Assembly: GCA_025352865.1 (NCBI GenBank)
Contig: JANXSB010000142.1
Location: 1 to 10,166 of the forward strand
DNA length: 10,166 nt
Direction of reading: 5' to 3'
DNA from: Chthoniobacter sp.
GTDB taxonomy: Bacteria; Verrucomicrobiota; Verrucomicrobiia; Chthoniobacterales; Chthoniobacteraceae
Both the position numbers and the translations under genes were made by a program. Below the pieces are notes generated by a model, which was given only the letters and a program-made list of their open reading frames with translations, did no database searches and was not told the origin of the DNA. Below, piece after piece: positions 1-6,754 of this stretch (position 1 is the stretch's first letter; each line of letters opens with the position of its first letter).

Positions 1-899
1 TGCTCTTTGAACAACTCGATAGGCCCCTCGTAATTGCCGCAGAACCTCAGCGTCCACAGGCGCGGATCAAAGGCGCGCAGCGGGATGCCGGAGTCGTCCT
101 GGATCAGCACGCGGCTGTTCGCTAGCAGGAAATTGCGCGCCATCGAGAAGCTGTCGCCGTGCAGCAGATAGCTCGCGGATTTCACCAGACTCAGACCGGG
201 CGCGTGCTTTTTGCAGAAGCCGAGAAAGGCCGCGTTGCCGCCGCCATTCGAGAGGTCGGTTTTGAAATAGTGGAGCGTCTGCCGCTGTCCGCCCGGTCCG
301 GTGAATTCGATCTGCGCCCCGGTCGCATTCGTGCTCACGCTGCGGATGGTGCAGCCGGTGCGCGCGAGGAAAACGTAGAGGATCGGCAGCGTGCCGCCGA
401 CCTGCCCGCGCGTGAGATCCACGCGCATGTCCTTCGTGATGAAATAGTGCGTCGTGAGCATCGTATCGAGCGAGCGCCGCAGATTTTCGAGATCGGCCTC
501 GAGCGCGGCGGGCGGCATCTGCGCCATGTCCGGCACGGTGCCCACGGGCTCGGTGCCGCAGAGGATGTAGTTCCCGGAGTTGGGAAAAAAAGTCTGCGCG
601 TAGAGAAAGTCCGGCCCGCTGAAAAAGTAGTACACGGCCGCGCTGCTGCGGTTCGCCTCGGGCATCGTGGTAGCGGCCCAGGCGCGCACTTTCACGAGCT
701 GGCGCTCGTCCATGCGCGTCCATGCGCGGCCGAGCTTTTCCGCGTGCGCGGCCCCCGCGGGCTGGGCGGCGAGCGCGGCGAGGTCCGCCTCGCGCACGGG
801 CAGGCCGGCGAGGAAACGCGCGGCTTCATCCGGCGACTGCGCGGCCCGCGCGAGCGGCGCGGCGAGGGCGAGGGCGGCGAGGAGGGCGGTGAGTTTCAT
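1..899 (-). CDS. Secreted protein of unknown function, paralog B (3' end cut by window edge)
   Basis: I do not recognise this family. The ATG at 899-897 opens a frame that stays open for 299 codons to the window edge, so the C-terminus is missing. Residues 1-20 (MKLTALLAALALAAPLARAA) look like a Sec signal peptide with no lipobox cysteine, so export to the periplasm or outside is inferred. The mature part resembles the upstream neighbour (896-1981) along its whole length. Shared blocks include RFLAGLPVRE, FSGPD-x-LYAQTFFPN, FITK(D/E)M(R/K)VDL, GTLPILYVFLAR, DDSGIP, WTLR and GPIE-x-FK. Its start codon overlaps the neighbour's TGA as ATGA, which implies translational coupling. By comparison with the paralog, roughly 40-60 residues are missing. 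No catalytic motif or transmembrane segment is evident beyond the signal peptide. Confidence 0.85.
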   Translation of the reverse strand, partial: MKLTALLAALALAAPLARAAQSPDEAARFLAGLPVREADLAALAAQPAGAAHAEKLGRAWTRMDERQLVKVRAWAATTMPEANRSSAAVYYFFSGPDFLYAQTFFPNSGNYILCGTEPVGTVPDMAQMPPAALEADLENLRRSLDTMLTTHYFITKDMRVDLTRGQVGGTLPILYVFLARTGCTIRSVSTNATGAQIEFTGPGGQRQTLHYFKTDLSNGGGNAAFLGFCKKHAPGLSLVKSASYLLHGDSFSMARNFLLANSRVLIQDDSGIPLRAFDPRLWTLRFCGNYEGPIELFKE

Positions 900-1981
900 G
901 GGCGCGTCATTTTGGGGGTGGCGAGGATGAGCGATGACTCCCGCGCATGCCAGCGGTAGCCGAAGCCAAACGGCAGCGCCGGCGCATTCGCCGTCTGATA
1001 CGCCGCCGTCATCTCCGGCTGCGCGTGCTGTTTGAAAATCTCGATCGGCCCCGGATACGCGCCGTAGTAGCGCAGCGTCCATTTCCCCGCGTCGAAGTCC
1101 TTCACCGGGATGCCCGAGTCATCCTCCACGAGCGTGGCGCTGTGCGTGAGCAGAAACTCGCGCACCTTGGAAAACTCCTCCATGTGCATGAGGTACGACG
1201 CCGCCTTCACAAGGCTCCGCCCCGTGCCGAGCGCCTCGCAAAACTTGAGGAATCCCGGATCGCTCCTGATCCCGTCGTTCGCGAGATTCGTGGTGAAATA
1301 GTAGAGCGTCTGCGCCGCGCCGCCCGCGCTGGTGAAGTTGATCTTCACCCCCGGCGTCGCGGAATTCATCGGGCTCGTCGCGCCGGATTTGTCGAGGTTC
1401 AGCAGCTCCACGCGGTCGATATGGCTGCCCGACCGCGCGAGGAAAACGTAGAGGATCGGCAGCGTGCCGCTGAGCTGGTTGTGGCGCAGATCGACCTTCA
1501 TTTCCTTCGTGATGAAAAACGAAAAGCTCAGCACCGAGTTCATCGACTTGCGCAGATTCTCTAGCCCCGAGGCCAGCACCCCCGCCGTGAGATGCTCCAC
1601 CACCGGTACCGCGCCCACCGGCTCCAGACCCACCAGCACATACGTCGAGGCATTCGGAAAAAAAGTCTGCGCGTAAAGAATGTCCGGCCCGCTGAACATA
1701 TAGAACACCGGCTCCTTCGCGGTGAACGCCTCGCCCAGCGCCTCCGGCGCCCACGCGCGGATGGGCGCGAGCTGCCGCGCGTCGAGTTCCTTCCACGCCT
1801 TGTCAAATTCCGTCGCGTGATCCACCCACGCCCTTTCCCGCGCCAGCGGAGCCAGCGCCCCCTCGCGCACCGGCAGCCCGGCGAGAAAGCGCGCGGTCTC
1901 ATCCGGCTTCACCGCCTCCTCCGCGGCGAGGTGGGCGGTCAGGGCGAGGGCGAGCAGCAGCGTCTTCATGGGATGGATCAT
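896..1981 (-). CDS. Secreted protein of unknown function, paralog A
   Basis: This is a 361-residue protein of a family I do not recognise. The ATG at 1981-1979 overlaps the stop of the permease gene as ATGA, so I prefer it. An internal ATG at 1969-1967 (MKTLLLALALTAHLAAEE) would give 357 residues and matches the paralog's start better. Either start yields a Sec signal peptide without a lipobox. Visible landmarks are RFLAGLPVRE (31-40), FSGPDILYAQTFFPN (96-110), FITKEMKVDL (156-165), GTLPILYVFLARSG (172-185), DDSGIPVKDFD (287-297) and a C-terminal FGFGYRWHARESS (338-350). Many aromatic and aliphatic beta-type stretches suggest a compact globular secreted domain. It lies between an amino acid permease and its own tandem copy in one operon. 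A role in binding or processing a transported nutrient is possible but is only context inference. Confidence 0.87.
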   Translation of the reverse strand: MIHPMKTLLLALALTAHLAAEEAVKPDETARFLAGLPVREGALAPLARERAWVDHATEFDKAWKELDARQLAPIRAWAPEALGEAFTAKEPVFYMFSGPDILYAQTFFPNASTYVLVGLEPVGAVPVVEHLTAGVLASGLENLRKSMNSVLSFSFFITKEMKVDLRHNQLSGTLPILYVFLARSGSHIDRVELLNLDKSGATSPMNSATPGVKINFTSAGGAAQTLYYFTTNLANDGIRSDPGFLKFCEALGTGRSLVKAASYLMHMEEFSKVREFLLTHSATLVEDDSGIPVKDFDAGKWTLRYYGAYPGPIEIFKQHAQPEMTAAYQTANAPALPFGFGYRWHARESSLILATPKMTRP

Positions 1982-3309
1982 TGCACGGAAGCAGCGGGCC
2001 GCGGCGCGAGAAAATAAATCGCCAGCCCCAGCGCCATCGTCGCCAGACCCCCCAGCGATTCCCACGGATTCGAGCGCCAGATATTCACCAGCATCCACGC
2101 GCTCACCGCGAGGAAAGCCAGCGGCGTCACCGGGTAGCCCCACGTCCGGTAGGGCCGCGCCAGCTCTGGCTGCGTGTGGCGCAGCACCATCACCCCGAGC
2201 ACCGTGAGAAACGCGCACGCCTGCAGGGCGAACTGCACGTACGTCAGCACCCGCTCGAAAGTCGCCGTCAGCAGCAGCCCGTTCACGATGGCAAACTGCA
2301 CGAGCGTCGCCCGCACCGGCACGCCCCCCGCGCTCTTCCGCCCCAGCCAGCGCAGCGCCGGGAGATCCTCCCCCATCGCCATCGTCACCCGCGGCCCGAT
2401 CCACATCATCGCGCTGACCGTCGAAACCAGCCCCGCGCAAATCAGCGCCGCCATGATCCGCGTCCCGTTTTCGCCGAAAAGATGCGGCCCCGCCACCAGA
2501 CCCACCGCGATTTTTTCCGGCGCTGCCGCCATCTCCGCCATCGGCGTCGAGTGCAAAAACGCCGCGTTCACCCCGAGATACAGCGCCGTCACCAGGAGCG
2601 TCCCCAGCCCCACCGAGAGCGGAATCGTCCGCGCCGGATCGCGCACCTCGCCCACGATGTACGTCGAGGCATTCCAGCCCGAGTAGGCATACATCACGAA
2701 AAAGAGATTGCCCGTGAACGCCGTGCTCGCGATGAGTTTCCCCTCGCCGGCGCTCGGGAAAAAAGTCACCGCCTGCGCGTGCGCGACGAAAAATCCCGCG
2801 CCGATGATGACGAGGATCAGTGCGACCTTCAGGAGCGTGGACGCATTTTGAAACACGCTGCCGAGCTGCACATCGCGCAGCAGAAAAAGCGTCGTCAGCC
2901 ACACCGCCCCGAGCGAGAACACCAGCGGATCGGCCCCCGGCACCACGCCCGCGAAGTATTCCCCGAAAGCCATCGCCGCCAGCGCCACCGGCGCGGCAAA
3001 GCCCACCGTCGCCGACACCCAGCCCGCCATGAACCCCACGGCCGGATGGTAAATCTCCCCGAGGAACCGGTACTCCCCGCCCGACCGCGGCAGCGCCGCG
3101 CCCAGCTCCGCGTAGGACAGCGCCCCGCACAGCGCGCACACCCCGCCCACGGCCCACAGCACCATGATCGCAAACCCGCCCGGCAGCCCGCCCACCTGAA
3201 ACCCCAGGCTCGTGAAAATCCCCGTCCCCACCATGTTCGCGATCACGATGCAGGTCGCCGTCAGCAACGAGATCGTTTTACCACCAGCAGGAGAGTTACC
3301 CGGATTCAC
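1978..3309 (-). CDS. APC-superfamily amino acid permease
   Basis: This encodes an inner-membrane amino acid transporter of the amino acid-polyamine-organocation (APC) superfamily, about 443 residues, with roughly 12 hydrophobic segments. The first helix has the unwound substrate-site motif GTGIF (28-32). The region YAYSGWNASTYIVGEVRDP (207-225) and the late RPYRTWGYPVTP (385-396) resemble the LAT/SteT-like branch, so neutral amino acid transport or exchange is plausible. The specific substrate cannot be read from sequence. The start is uncertain. The frame is open to an ATG at 3543, but the upstream ~78 residues are not permease-like and overlap obg. The GTG at 3309-3307 (MNPGNSPAGGKTISLL) directly precedes the first helix. 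No Shine-Dalgarno sequence is visible. It is the first gene of a coupled operon with the two secreted paralogs, and its TGA (1980-1978) overlaps the next ATG. Confidence 0.9.
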   Translation of the reverse strand: MNPGNSPAGGKTISLLTATCIVIANMVGTGIFTSLGFQVGGLPGGFAIMVLWAVGGVCALCGALSYAELGAALPRSGGEYRFLGEIYHPAVGFMAGWVSATVGFAAPVALAAMAFGEYFAGVVPGADPLVFSLGAVWLTTLFLLRDVQLGSVFQNASTLLKVALILVIIGAGFFVAHAQAVTFFPSAGEGKLIASTAFTGNLFFVMYAYSGWNASTYIVGEVRDPARTIPLSVGLGTLLVTALYLGVNAAFLHSTPMAEMAAAPEKIAVGLVAGPHLFGENGTRIMAALICAGLVSTVSAMMWIGPRVTMAMGEDLPALRWLGRKSAGGVPVRATLVQFAIVNGLLLTATFERVLTYVQFALQACAFLTVLGVMVLRHTQPELARPYRTWGYPVTPLAFLAVSAWMLVNIWRSNPWESLGGLATMALGLAIYFLAPRPAASVQ

Positions 3310-3541
3310 CTGCGAGGAAGTAGCGGGCGGTTCCGCCAAAGTCAAACCCGCCGTCCGGCGGGGGTGAAATGCCGGATGACGCTGCCACTCCCAAAGTGTG
3401 GGGGAGACACTGCGAAAACATTGTGAGCGCGCGCTGCCAGCGTGAGAGAAGGTGGAAAAGGGGGGGGCGGATGCGCCGGTGGAGGGCGGGTTGCAATGCG
3501 GTTTTTCTCTGCGACACTGGCGACCCTTTTTTCCGACCGCC
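3310..3541. promoter_or_regulatory. Divergent intergenic region between permease operon and obg
   Basis: This 232-bp gap must hold the promoters for both directions. For obg, a weak candidate is TTGCAA (3491-3496) with GACACT (3513-3518) at 16-bp spacing. I see no convincing promoter for the permease. The region has three inverted repeats: GGCGG-TT-CCGCC (3326-3337), CCCGCCG-TC-CGGCGGG (3347-3362) and CTCCC/GGGAG (3388-3406). It also has a run of eight G at 3460-3467. The GC-rich palindromes close to the permease start could be operators or part of a dispersed repeat. Confidence 0.4.
3347..3362. repeat. Perfect GC-rich inverted repeat upstream of permease
   Basis: CCCGCCG and CGGCGGG form a perfect 7-bp inverted repeat around a TC centre. 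It lies 38 bp upstream of the GTG start of the permease, within its presumed leader. It could be an operator, an RNA hairpin in the leader, or one end of a repetitive element. Nothing in the sequence decides among these. Confidence 0.6.
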
Positions 3542-4675
3542 ATGTTTGTCGATCACATCAGAATCTTTGCGAAAGCCGGCGACGGCGGGGACGGTGCTGT
3601 CTCGTTCCGGCGCGAATCGTTTGTGCCCAAGGGCGGGCCGGATGGCGGTGATGGCGGGCGCGGGGGCTCGGTGATTCTGCGGGCGGATACGCATCAGGAT
3701 AATCTGACGCCGTTTTTTTATGAGCCGATCGTGAAGGCGAAGAATGGCGACCGCGGCGGCGGGCGGCAGTGTTTCGGGAAGAGCGCGCCGGATCGCATCG
3801 TGCCGGTGCCGGCGGGGACGATCGTATATCGGCTGCCGGACGAGGATACGACGGAGGACGAGGATCCCGAGTTGAATCACGGCGTCGGGGCGATGTTTGT
3901 GGATTTTTCCAAGACGCCGGACGGGGTGGAGAAAAAGAAGCGGGATAAGAAAGCACCGATCAATCCCGATGAGCTGGAGATGATCGCGGACCTGACGGAG
4001 GTGGGGCAGGAATTCGTGCTGTGCGCGGGGGGAAAGGGTGGGATCGGGAATGTGCATTTCAAGAGTTCGCGGAATCAGGCGCCGACGCAGTACACGGAGG
4101 GTGTGCCGGGGGAGCAGGGTTACTTTTACCTGGAACTGCGGAAGATCGCGGATGCGGGGCTGGTGGGGTATCCGAATGCGGGGAAGAGCACGCTGCTGGG
4201 GAAAATCTCGGCGGCGCATCCGAAGGTGGCGTCGTATCCGTTCACGACGCTGACGCCGCACATCGGGGTGGTGGAGATGCCGGGCTACCGGCGGATGACG
4301 GTGGCGGACATTCCGGGGCTGATCGAGGGCGCGCACGCGGACGTGGGGCTGGGGCACGATTTCCTGCGGCACATCGTGCGGTGCAAGCTGCTCGTTTTCG
4401 TGGTGGACATGGCGGGGAGCGAGGGGCGGGAGCCGCTGGATGATCTGCAGAAGCTGCGGAAGGAGCTCGATCTTTACGACCCGAAGCTCAGCGAGCGCCC
4501 GTGGATCGTGGTGGCGAACAAGATGGATCTGGCCGGAGCGAAGGAGCAGATGAAGGCGTTCAAAGGCCGCTATAAGAAGCTGGAGATTTTTCCGATCTCG
4601 GCGCAGTCGGGCGAGGGGCTGGAGCCGCTGAAGGCGCGGATCGGCGAGCTCGTTTTGGAAGTCGCCGGCGGCTAG
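3542..4675 (+). CDS. obg: Ribosome-associated GTPase Obg (CgtA)
   Basis: Obg is an essential cytoplasmic GTPase that binds the 50S subunit and acts in large-subunit assembly and stress control. The 377-residue protein starts at the ATG at 3542, which gives the canonical MFVDHIRIFAKAGDGGDG N-terminus; the frame upstream of it has no Obg homology. The glycine-rich Obg fold occupies about 1-200. The G domain follows, with G1 GYPNAGKST (209-217), G2 around YPFTTLTP (232-239), G3 DIPG (256-259), G4 NKMD (326-329) and G5 ISA (352-354). It ends just after the G domain, so there is no OCT or TGS extension. An unusual charged insertion of about 40 residues lies at roughly 97-147. Common Obg neighbours rplU and rpmA are not directly upstream. 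No Shine-Dalgarno is visible. Confidence 0.97.
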   Translation: MFVDHIRIFAKAGDGGDGAVSFRRESFVPKGGPDGGDGGRGGSVILRADTHQDNLTPFFYEPIVKAKNGDRGGGRQCFGKSAPDRIVPVPAGTIVYRLPDEDTTEDEDPELNHGVGAMFVDFSKTPDGVEKKKRDKKAPINPDELEMIADLTEVGQEFVLCAGGKGGIGNVHFKSSRNQAPTQYTEGVPGEQGYFYLELRKIADAGLVGYPNAGKSTLLGKISAAHPKVASYPFTTLTPHIGVVEMPGYRRMTVADIPGLIEGAHADVGLGHDFLRHIVRCKLLVFVVDMAGSEGREPLDDLQKLRKELDLYDPKLSERPWIVVANKMDLAGAKEQMKAFKGRYKKLEIFPISAQSGEGLEPLKARIGELVLEVAGG

Positions 4676-4695
4676 CAAGTCGCTGACAGCCGGGC
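4664..4695. terminator. Possible weak bidirectional hairpin between obg and pilin-like gene
   Basis: The two convergent genes are separated by only 20 bp. CGGCT (4669-4673) can pair with AGCCG (4688-4692), extended across a GG bulge by GCC (4664-4666) and GGC (4693-4695). There is no U-tract on either strand, so this is at best a weak candidate for a shared terminator. Confidence 0.2.
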
Positions 4696-5457
4696 CTATT
4701 GGTGACCGTCGGGCTTGCGCGGATTGCACCACAACCGATTGGGGCCGCCCTTCTGCGCGGGGTCAGCCGGGTAGTCGGGTCCGTCCTTGGCTTTCTCCGC
4801 GGCGAACTGCGCCGGGATGAACAGTTCCGCGTGGCCGTCGAAGGAGATGACGACGGTGCCGTCGCTGTGCCGGTGGGTGGTGGTGTTGACGGGATTGCCG
4901 GAGCCGTCCTTGAACTGACTGCCGTCGGGCATTTCGTCCTGCTCCCAAAGGCAGATCGCCTTGCCTGGGAACTGCCCGATTTTCGCGGTTTTCAAGTCGG
5001 TTGAGCTGCCGGATTCCTGGCCGCTGGCGAGGGTGTAAAAGTTTACCGCCTGGTTCATGCAATAGCTGGAGAGCTGCTGTGGGCGGAGGGCGAGTTGCGC
5101 GTCGCTGGGACGATCCGACGGACATTTATAGACATTGGCCGTCTTGATGTAGGGCCAGATCTGGCCGGTCTCGATCGTCGCTTGCTTGGTCATATCGGCC
5201 CCGCCGGCAAAGAGCCAGCCGCTGGCCGTGGCGCCTTGGTTCGAGTAGGGCAGGTTGCCGTCGTTTTCCGTGGCGTAGGCGATGATGCCGGCCATGAGCT
5301 GCCGGCCGTTGCTGAGGCAGTTGGTGCGCCGGGAGTTTTCGATCGCACCGGTCAGCGCCGGAAAGATCAGCCCTGCGAGGACGGCGATGATGGCGATGAC
5401 GACGAGCAGCTCGATGAGGGTGAAGCCGCGGGCGAGGCGGGCCGGGGTGAAAAACAT
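4696..5457 (-). CDS. Prepilin-type N-terminal cleavage/methylation protein with H-X9-DG motif
   Basis: This 253-residue type IV pilin-like or pseudopilin-like protein would be inserted in the inner membrane and cleaved by prepilin peptidase. The class III signal reads RGFTLIELLVVIAIIAVLAGL (10-30). Cleavage is expected between G11 and F12, and the conserved glutamate falls at mature position +5 (E16), followed by one hydrophobic helix. Further on are KCPSD (111-115) and H197-x9-D207-G208, the processing-associated H-X9-DG motif. The tail is rich in Pro/Gly/Asn with RLWCNP (241-246), a pattern I associate with the large Verrucomicrobia families. Such proteins occur in many copies per genome and their individual roles are mostly unknown. 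The start at 5457 puts a short basic leader before the signal; the frame extends upstream to 5580 but that part is not pilin-like. It is transcribed convergently to obg. Confidence 0.93.
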   Translation of the reverse strand: MFFTPARLARGFTLIELLVVIAIIAVLAGLIFPALTGAIENSRRTNCLSNGRQLMAGIIAYATENDGNLPYSNQGATASGWLFAGGADMTKQATIETGQIWPYIKTANVYKCPSDRPSDAQLALRPQQLSSYCMNQAVNFYTLASGQESGSSTDLKTAKIGQFPGKAICLWEQDEMPDGSQFKDGSGNPVNTTTHRHSDGTVVISFDGHAELFIPAQFAAEKAKDGPDYPADPAQKGGPNRLWCNPRKPDGHQ

Positions 5458-5464
5458 GGCGTGC

Positions 5465-5493
5465 TGTCTAAGGTGCGGCGCGCGGTGTGTCAA
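5465..5493 (-). promoter_or_regulatory. Candidate sigma70-type promoter for the pilin-like gene
   Basis: On the minus strand a perfect TTGACA (5493-5488) is followed after exactly 17 bp by TAGACA (5470-5465), a poor -10 matching TATAAT at three positions. The -10 ends only 7 bp before the ATG at 5457, so transcription would start at or next to the start codon and the mRNA would be leaderless. Confidence 0.35.
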
Positions 5494-5578
5494 ACTGCAC
5501 GCGCCGGCGGATACGGATATTTCCCCGCGGCGTCGGGCCTCGACAAAGCGGCGCGCGATTGACGACAGTCCGCGGCGC

Positions 5579-6754
5579 ATGCCCGAAAACTCCGAGCCCT
5601 CCGCGAAGCCCGTCGTGGCCAGCTATTGCACGACATTTCTCAAGCCGGAGATGCTTCACATTTACCGGCAGGTGACGGGGCTGCGGCGCTACTCGACGTT
5701 CGTGGTCACGCGCGAGCGCAAGGGCGAGGCGGAGTTTCCGTTTGGGGACATCGAGGTGCTGCCGCGGGCGCGGAAAAATTTCGTGAAGCGTTTCTGGCTG
5801 AAGTACGTCGCGCGCAAACCGCCGGTGTACTATCGCGGGGAGTTGCAGGTGATTTTGAAAATGTTCGAGCGGCGGCCGGCGGATCTGATGCACATTTATT
5901 TCGGGCACACGGGCGTGCATCTGCTGCCGTTTGTGGAGGAGTGGAAAAGGCCGTGCGTGGTGTCGTTTCACGGGATGGACATTCAGGAGCGTCCGCAGCA
6001 GGAGGGCTACGATGCGCAGATGCGCGCGCTGCTCCAGGTGGTGCCGCTGGTGCTGGCGCGCTCGCGTTCGCTGTTTGCGGCTTTGGGAAAATGGGGCTGC
6101 CCGCCGGAAAAACTGCGGCTCAATCGCACGGGCATTCCGCTTGGCCAGTTTCCTTTTCAGCAGCGGCCCATGCCGGCGGATGGTTCGTGGCGTTTCGTGC
6201 AGGCGTGCCGGCTGGTGGCGAAAAAAGGACTCGGCACGGCGTTGCGCGCGTTTGCGAAATTCCACGCGCTGCATCCGAAGGCGAAGTTTTGCATCGCGGG
6301 CGACGGGCCGATGAAAGCGGAGATGGAGGCGATGATCGGCGAACTCGGTCTGCGCGAGGCGGTGGAACTGCGCGGGTTTCTTTCGCAGCAGGATTTGGCG
6401 GCGCTTTTTGCGCGGTCGCACGTCTTTCTCCATCCGAGCGAAATGCCGCCGGATCAAAACCAGGAGGGCGTGCCGAACTCGATGCTCGAAGCGATGGCGA
6501 CGGGCCTGCCCGTGCTCGCGACGACGCACGGCGGCATCCCCGAGGCGGTGACGCATGAGCGCACGGGTCTGCTCGTGCCGGAGCGCGATGACGCGGCGCT
6601 TTTCGCCGCGATGCAGCACGTCACGGCGGAGACGGATTTTCTCTACATCCTCGGGCAGGCCGCGGCGCGCACGGTGCGGGAGGAGTTTGAGCAGGGGCGG
6701 GCGATTGAGCGGCTGGAGGGGTTTTATGACGAGGCGCGGGATATTGTCGCGTGA
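5579..6754 (+). CDS. GT4-family glycosyltransferase (first of pair)
   Basis: This is a 391-residue GT-B fold, retaining glycosyltransferase of family GT4. It is likely cytoplasmic or membrane-associated and transfers a sugar from a nucleotide-sugar donor during polysaccharide assembly. The N-terminal half has an acceptor-domain pattern, including SFHGMD (129-134) and IYFGHTGVHLLPF (106-118). The donor domain carries ACRLVAKKG (209-217), AGDGP (240-244), the E296-x7-E304 motif in EGVPNSMLE, and THGGIPEAV (316-324). The arrangement resembles WcaL/colanic-acid-type transferases, but donor and acceptor cannot be assigned. I chose the ATG at 5579 because the open frame upstream (from 5282) runs antisense through the pilin-like gene. 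The stop overlaps the next gene's GTG as GTGA. No Shine-Dalgarno is visible. Confidence 0.93.
   Translation: MPENSEPSAKPVVASYCTTFLKPEMLHIYRQVTGLRRYSTFVVTRERKGEAEFPFGDIEVLPRARKNFVKRFWLKYVARKPPVYYRGELQVILKMFERRPADLMHIYFGHTGVHLLPFVEEWKRPCVVSFHGMDIQERPQQEGYDAQMRALLQVVPLVLARSRSLFAALGKWGCPPEKLRLNRTGIPLGQFPFQQRPMPADGSWRFVQACRLVAKKGLGTALRAFAKFHALHPKAKFCIAGDGPMKAEMEAMIGELGLREAVELRGFLSQQDLAALFARSHVFLHPSEMPPDQNQEGVPNSMLEAMATGLPVLATTHGGIPEAVTHERTGLLVPERDDAALFAAMQHVTAETDFLYILGQAAARTVREEFEQGRAIERLEGFYDEARDIVA

Noticed and set aside
1658..1664. Run of seven T (coding strand) as a programmed frameshift site in paralog A, mirrored at 585-591 in paralog B
   Set aside because: The run encodes the conserved Thr-Phe-Phe-Pro segment in both copies, and both zero frames continue with good homology. 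No frameshift is needed.
1642..2672. A 15-bp identity (TACGTCGAGGCATTC) shared by paralog A and the permease
   Set aside because: Both copies encode an NASTY peptide in unrelated proteins with no further flanking similarity. Chance is sufficient.
1982..3157. Extension of secreted paralog A into a 753-residue protein
   Set aside because: The extension is only an open shadow frame of the permease, Gly/Ala/Arg-rich. The true protein begins at 1981 or 1969 with a signal peptide.
1981..3426. Long plus-strand open frame of 481 codons opposite the permease
   Set aside because: The permease on the minus strand has clear family motifs. The opposing frame is Arg/His/Pro-rich with no domain, typical of antisense frames in high-GC DNA.
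3310..3543. N-terminal extension of the permease to the ATG at 3543
   Set aside because: The extra residues overlap the obg start, carry intergenic palindromes and do not resemble any permease N-terminus.
5282..5578. N-terminal extension of the first glycosyltransferase
   Set aside because: This part runs antisense through the pilin-like gene and has no glycosyltransferase features. The ATG at 5579 fits the family length.
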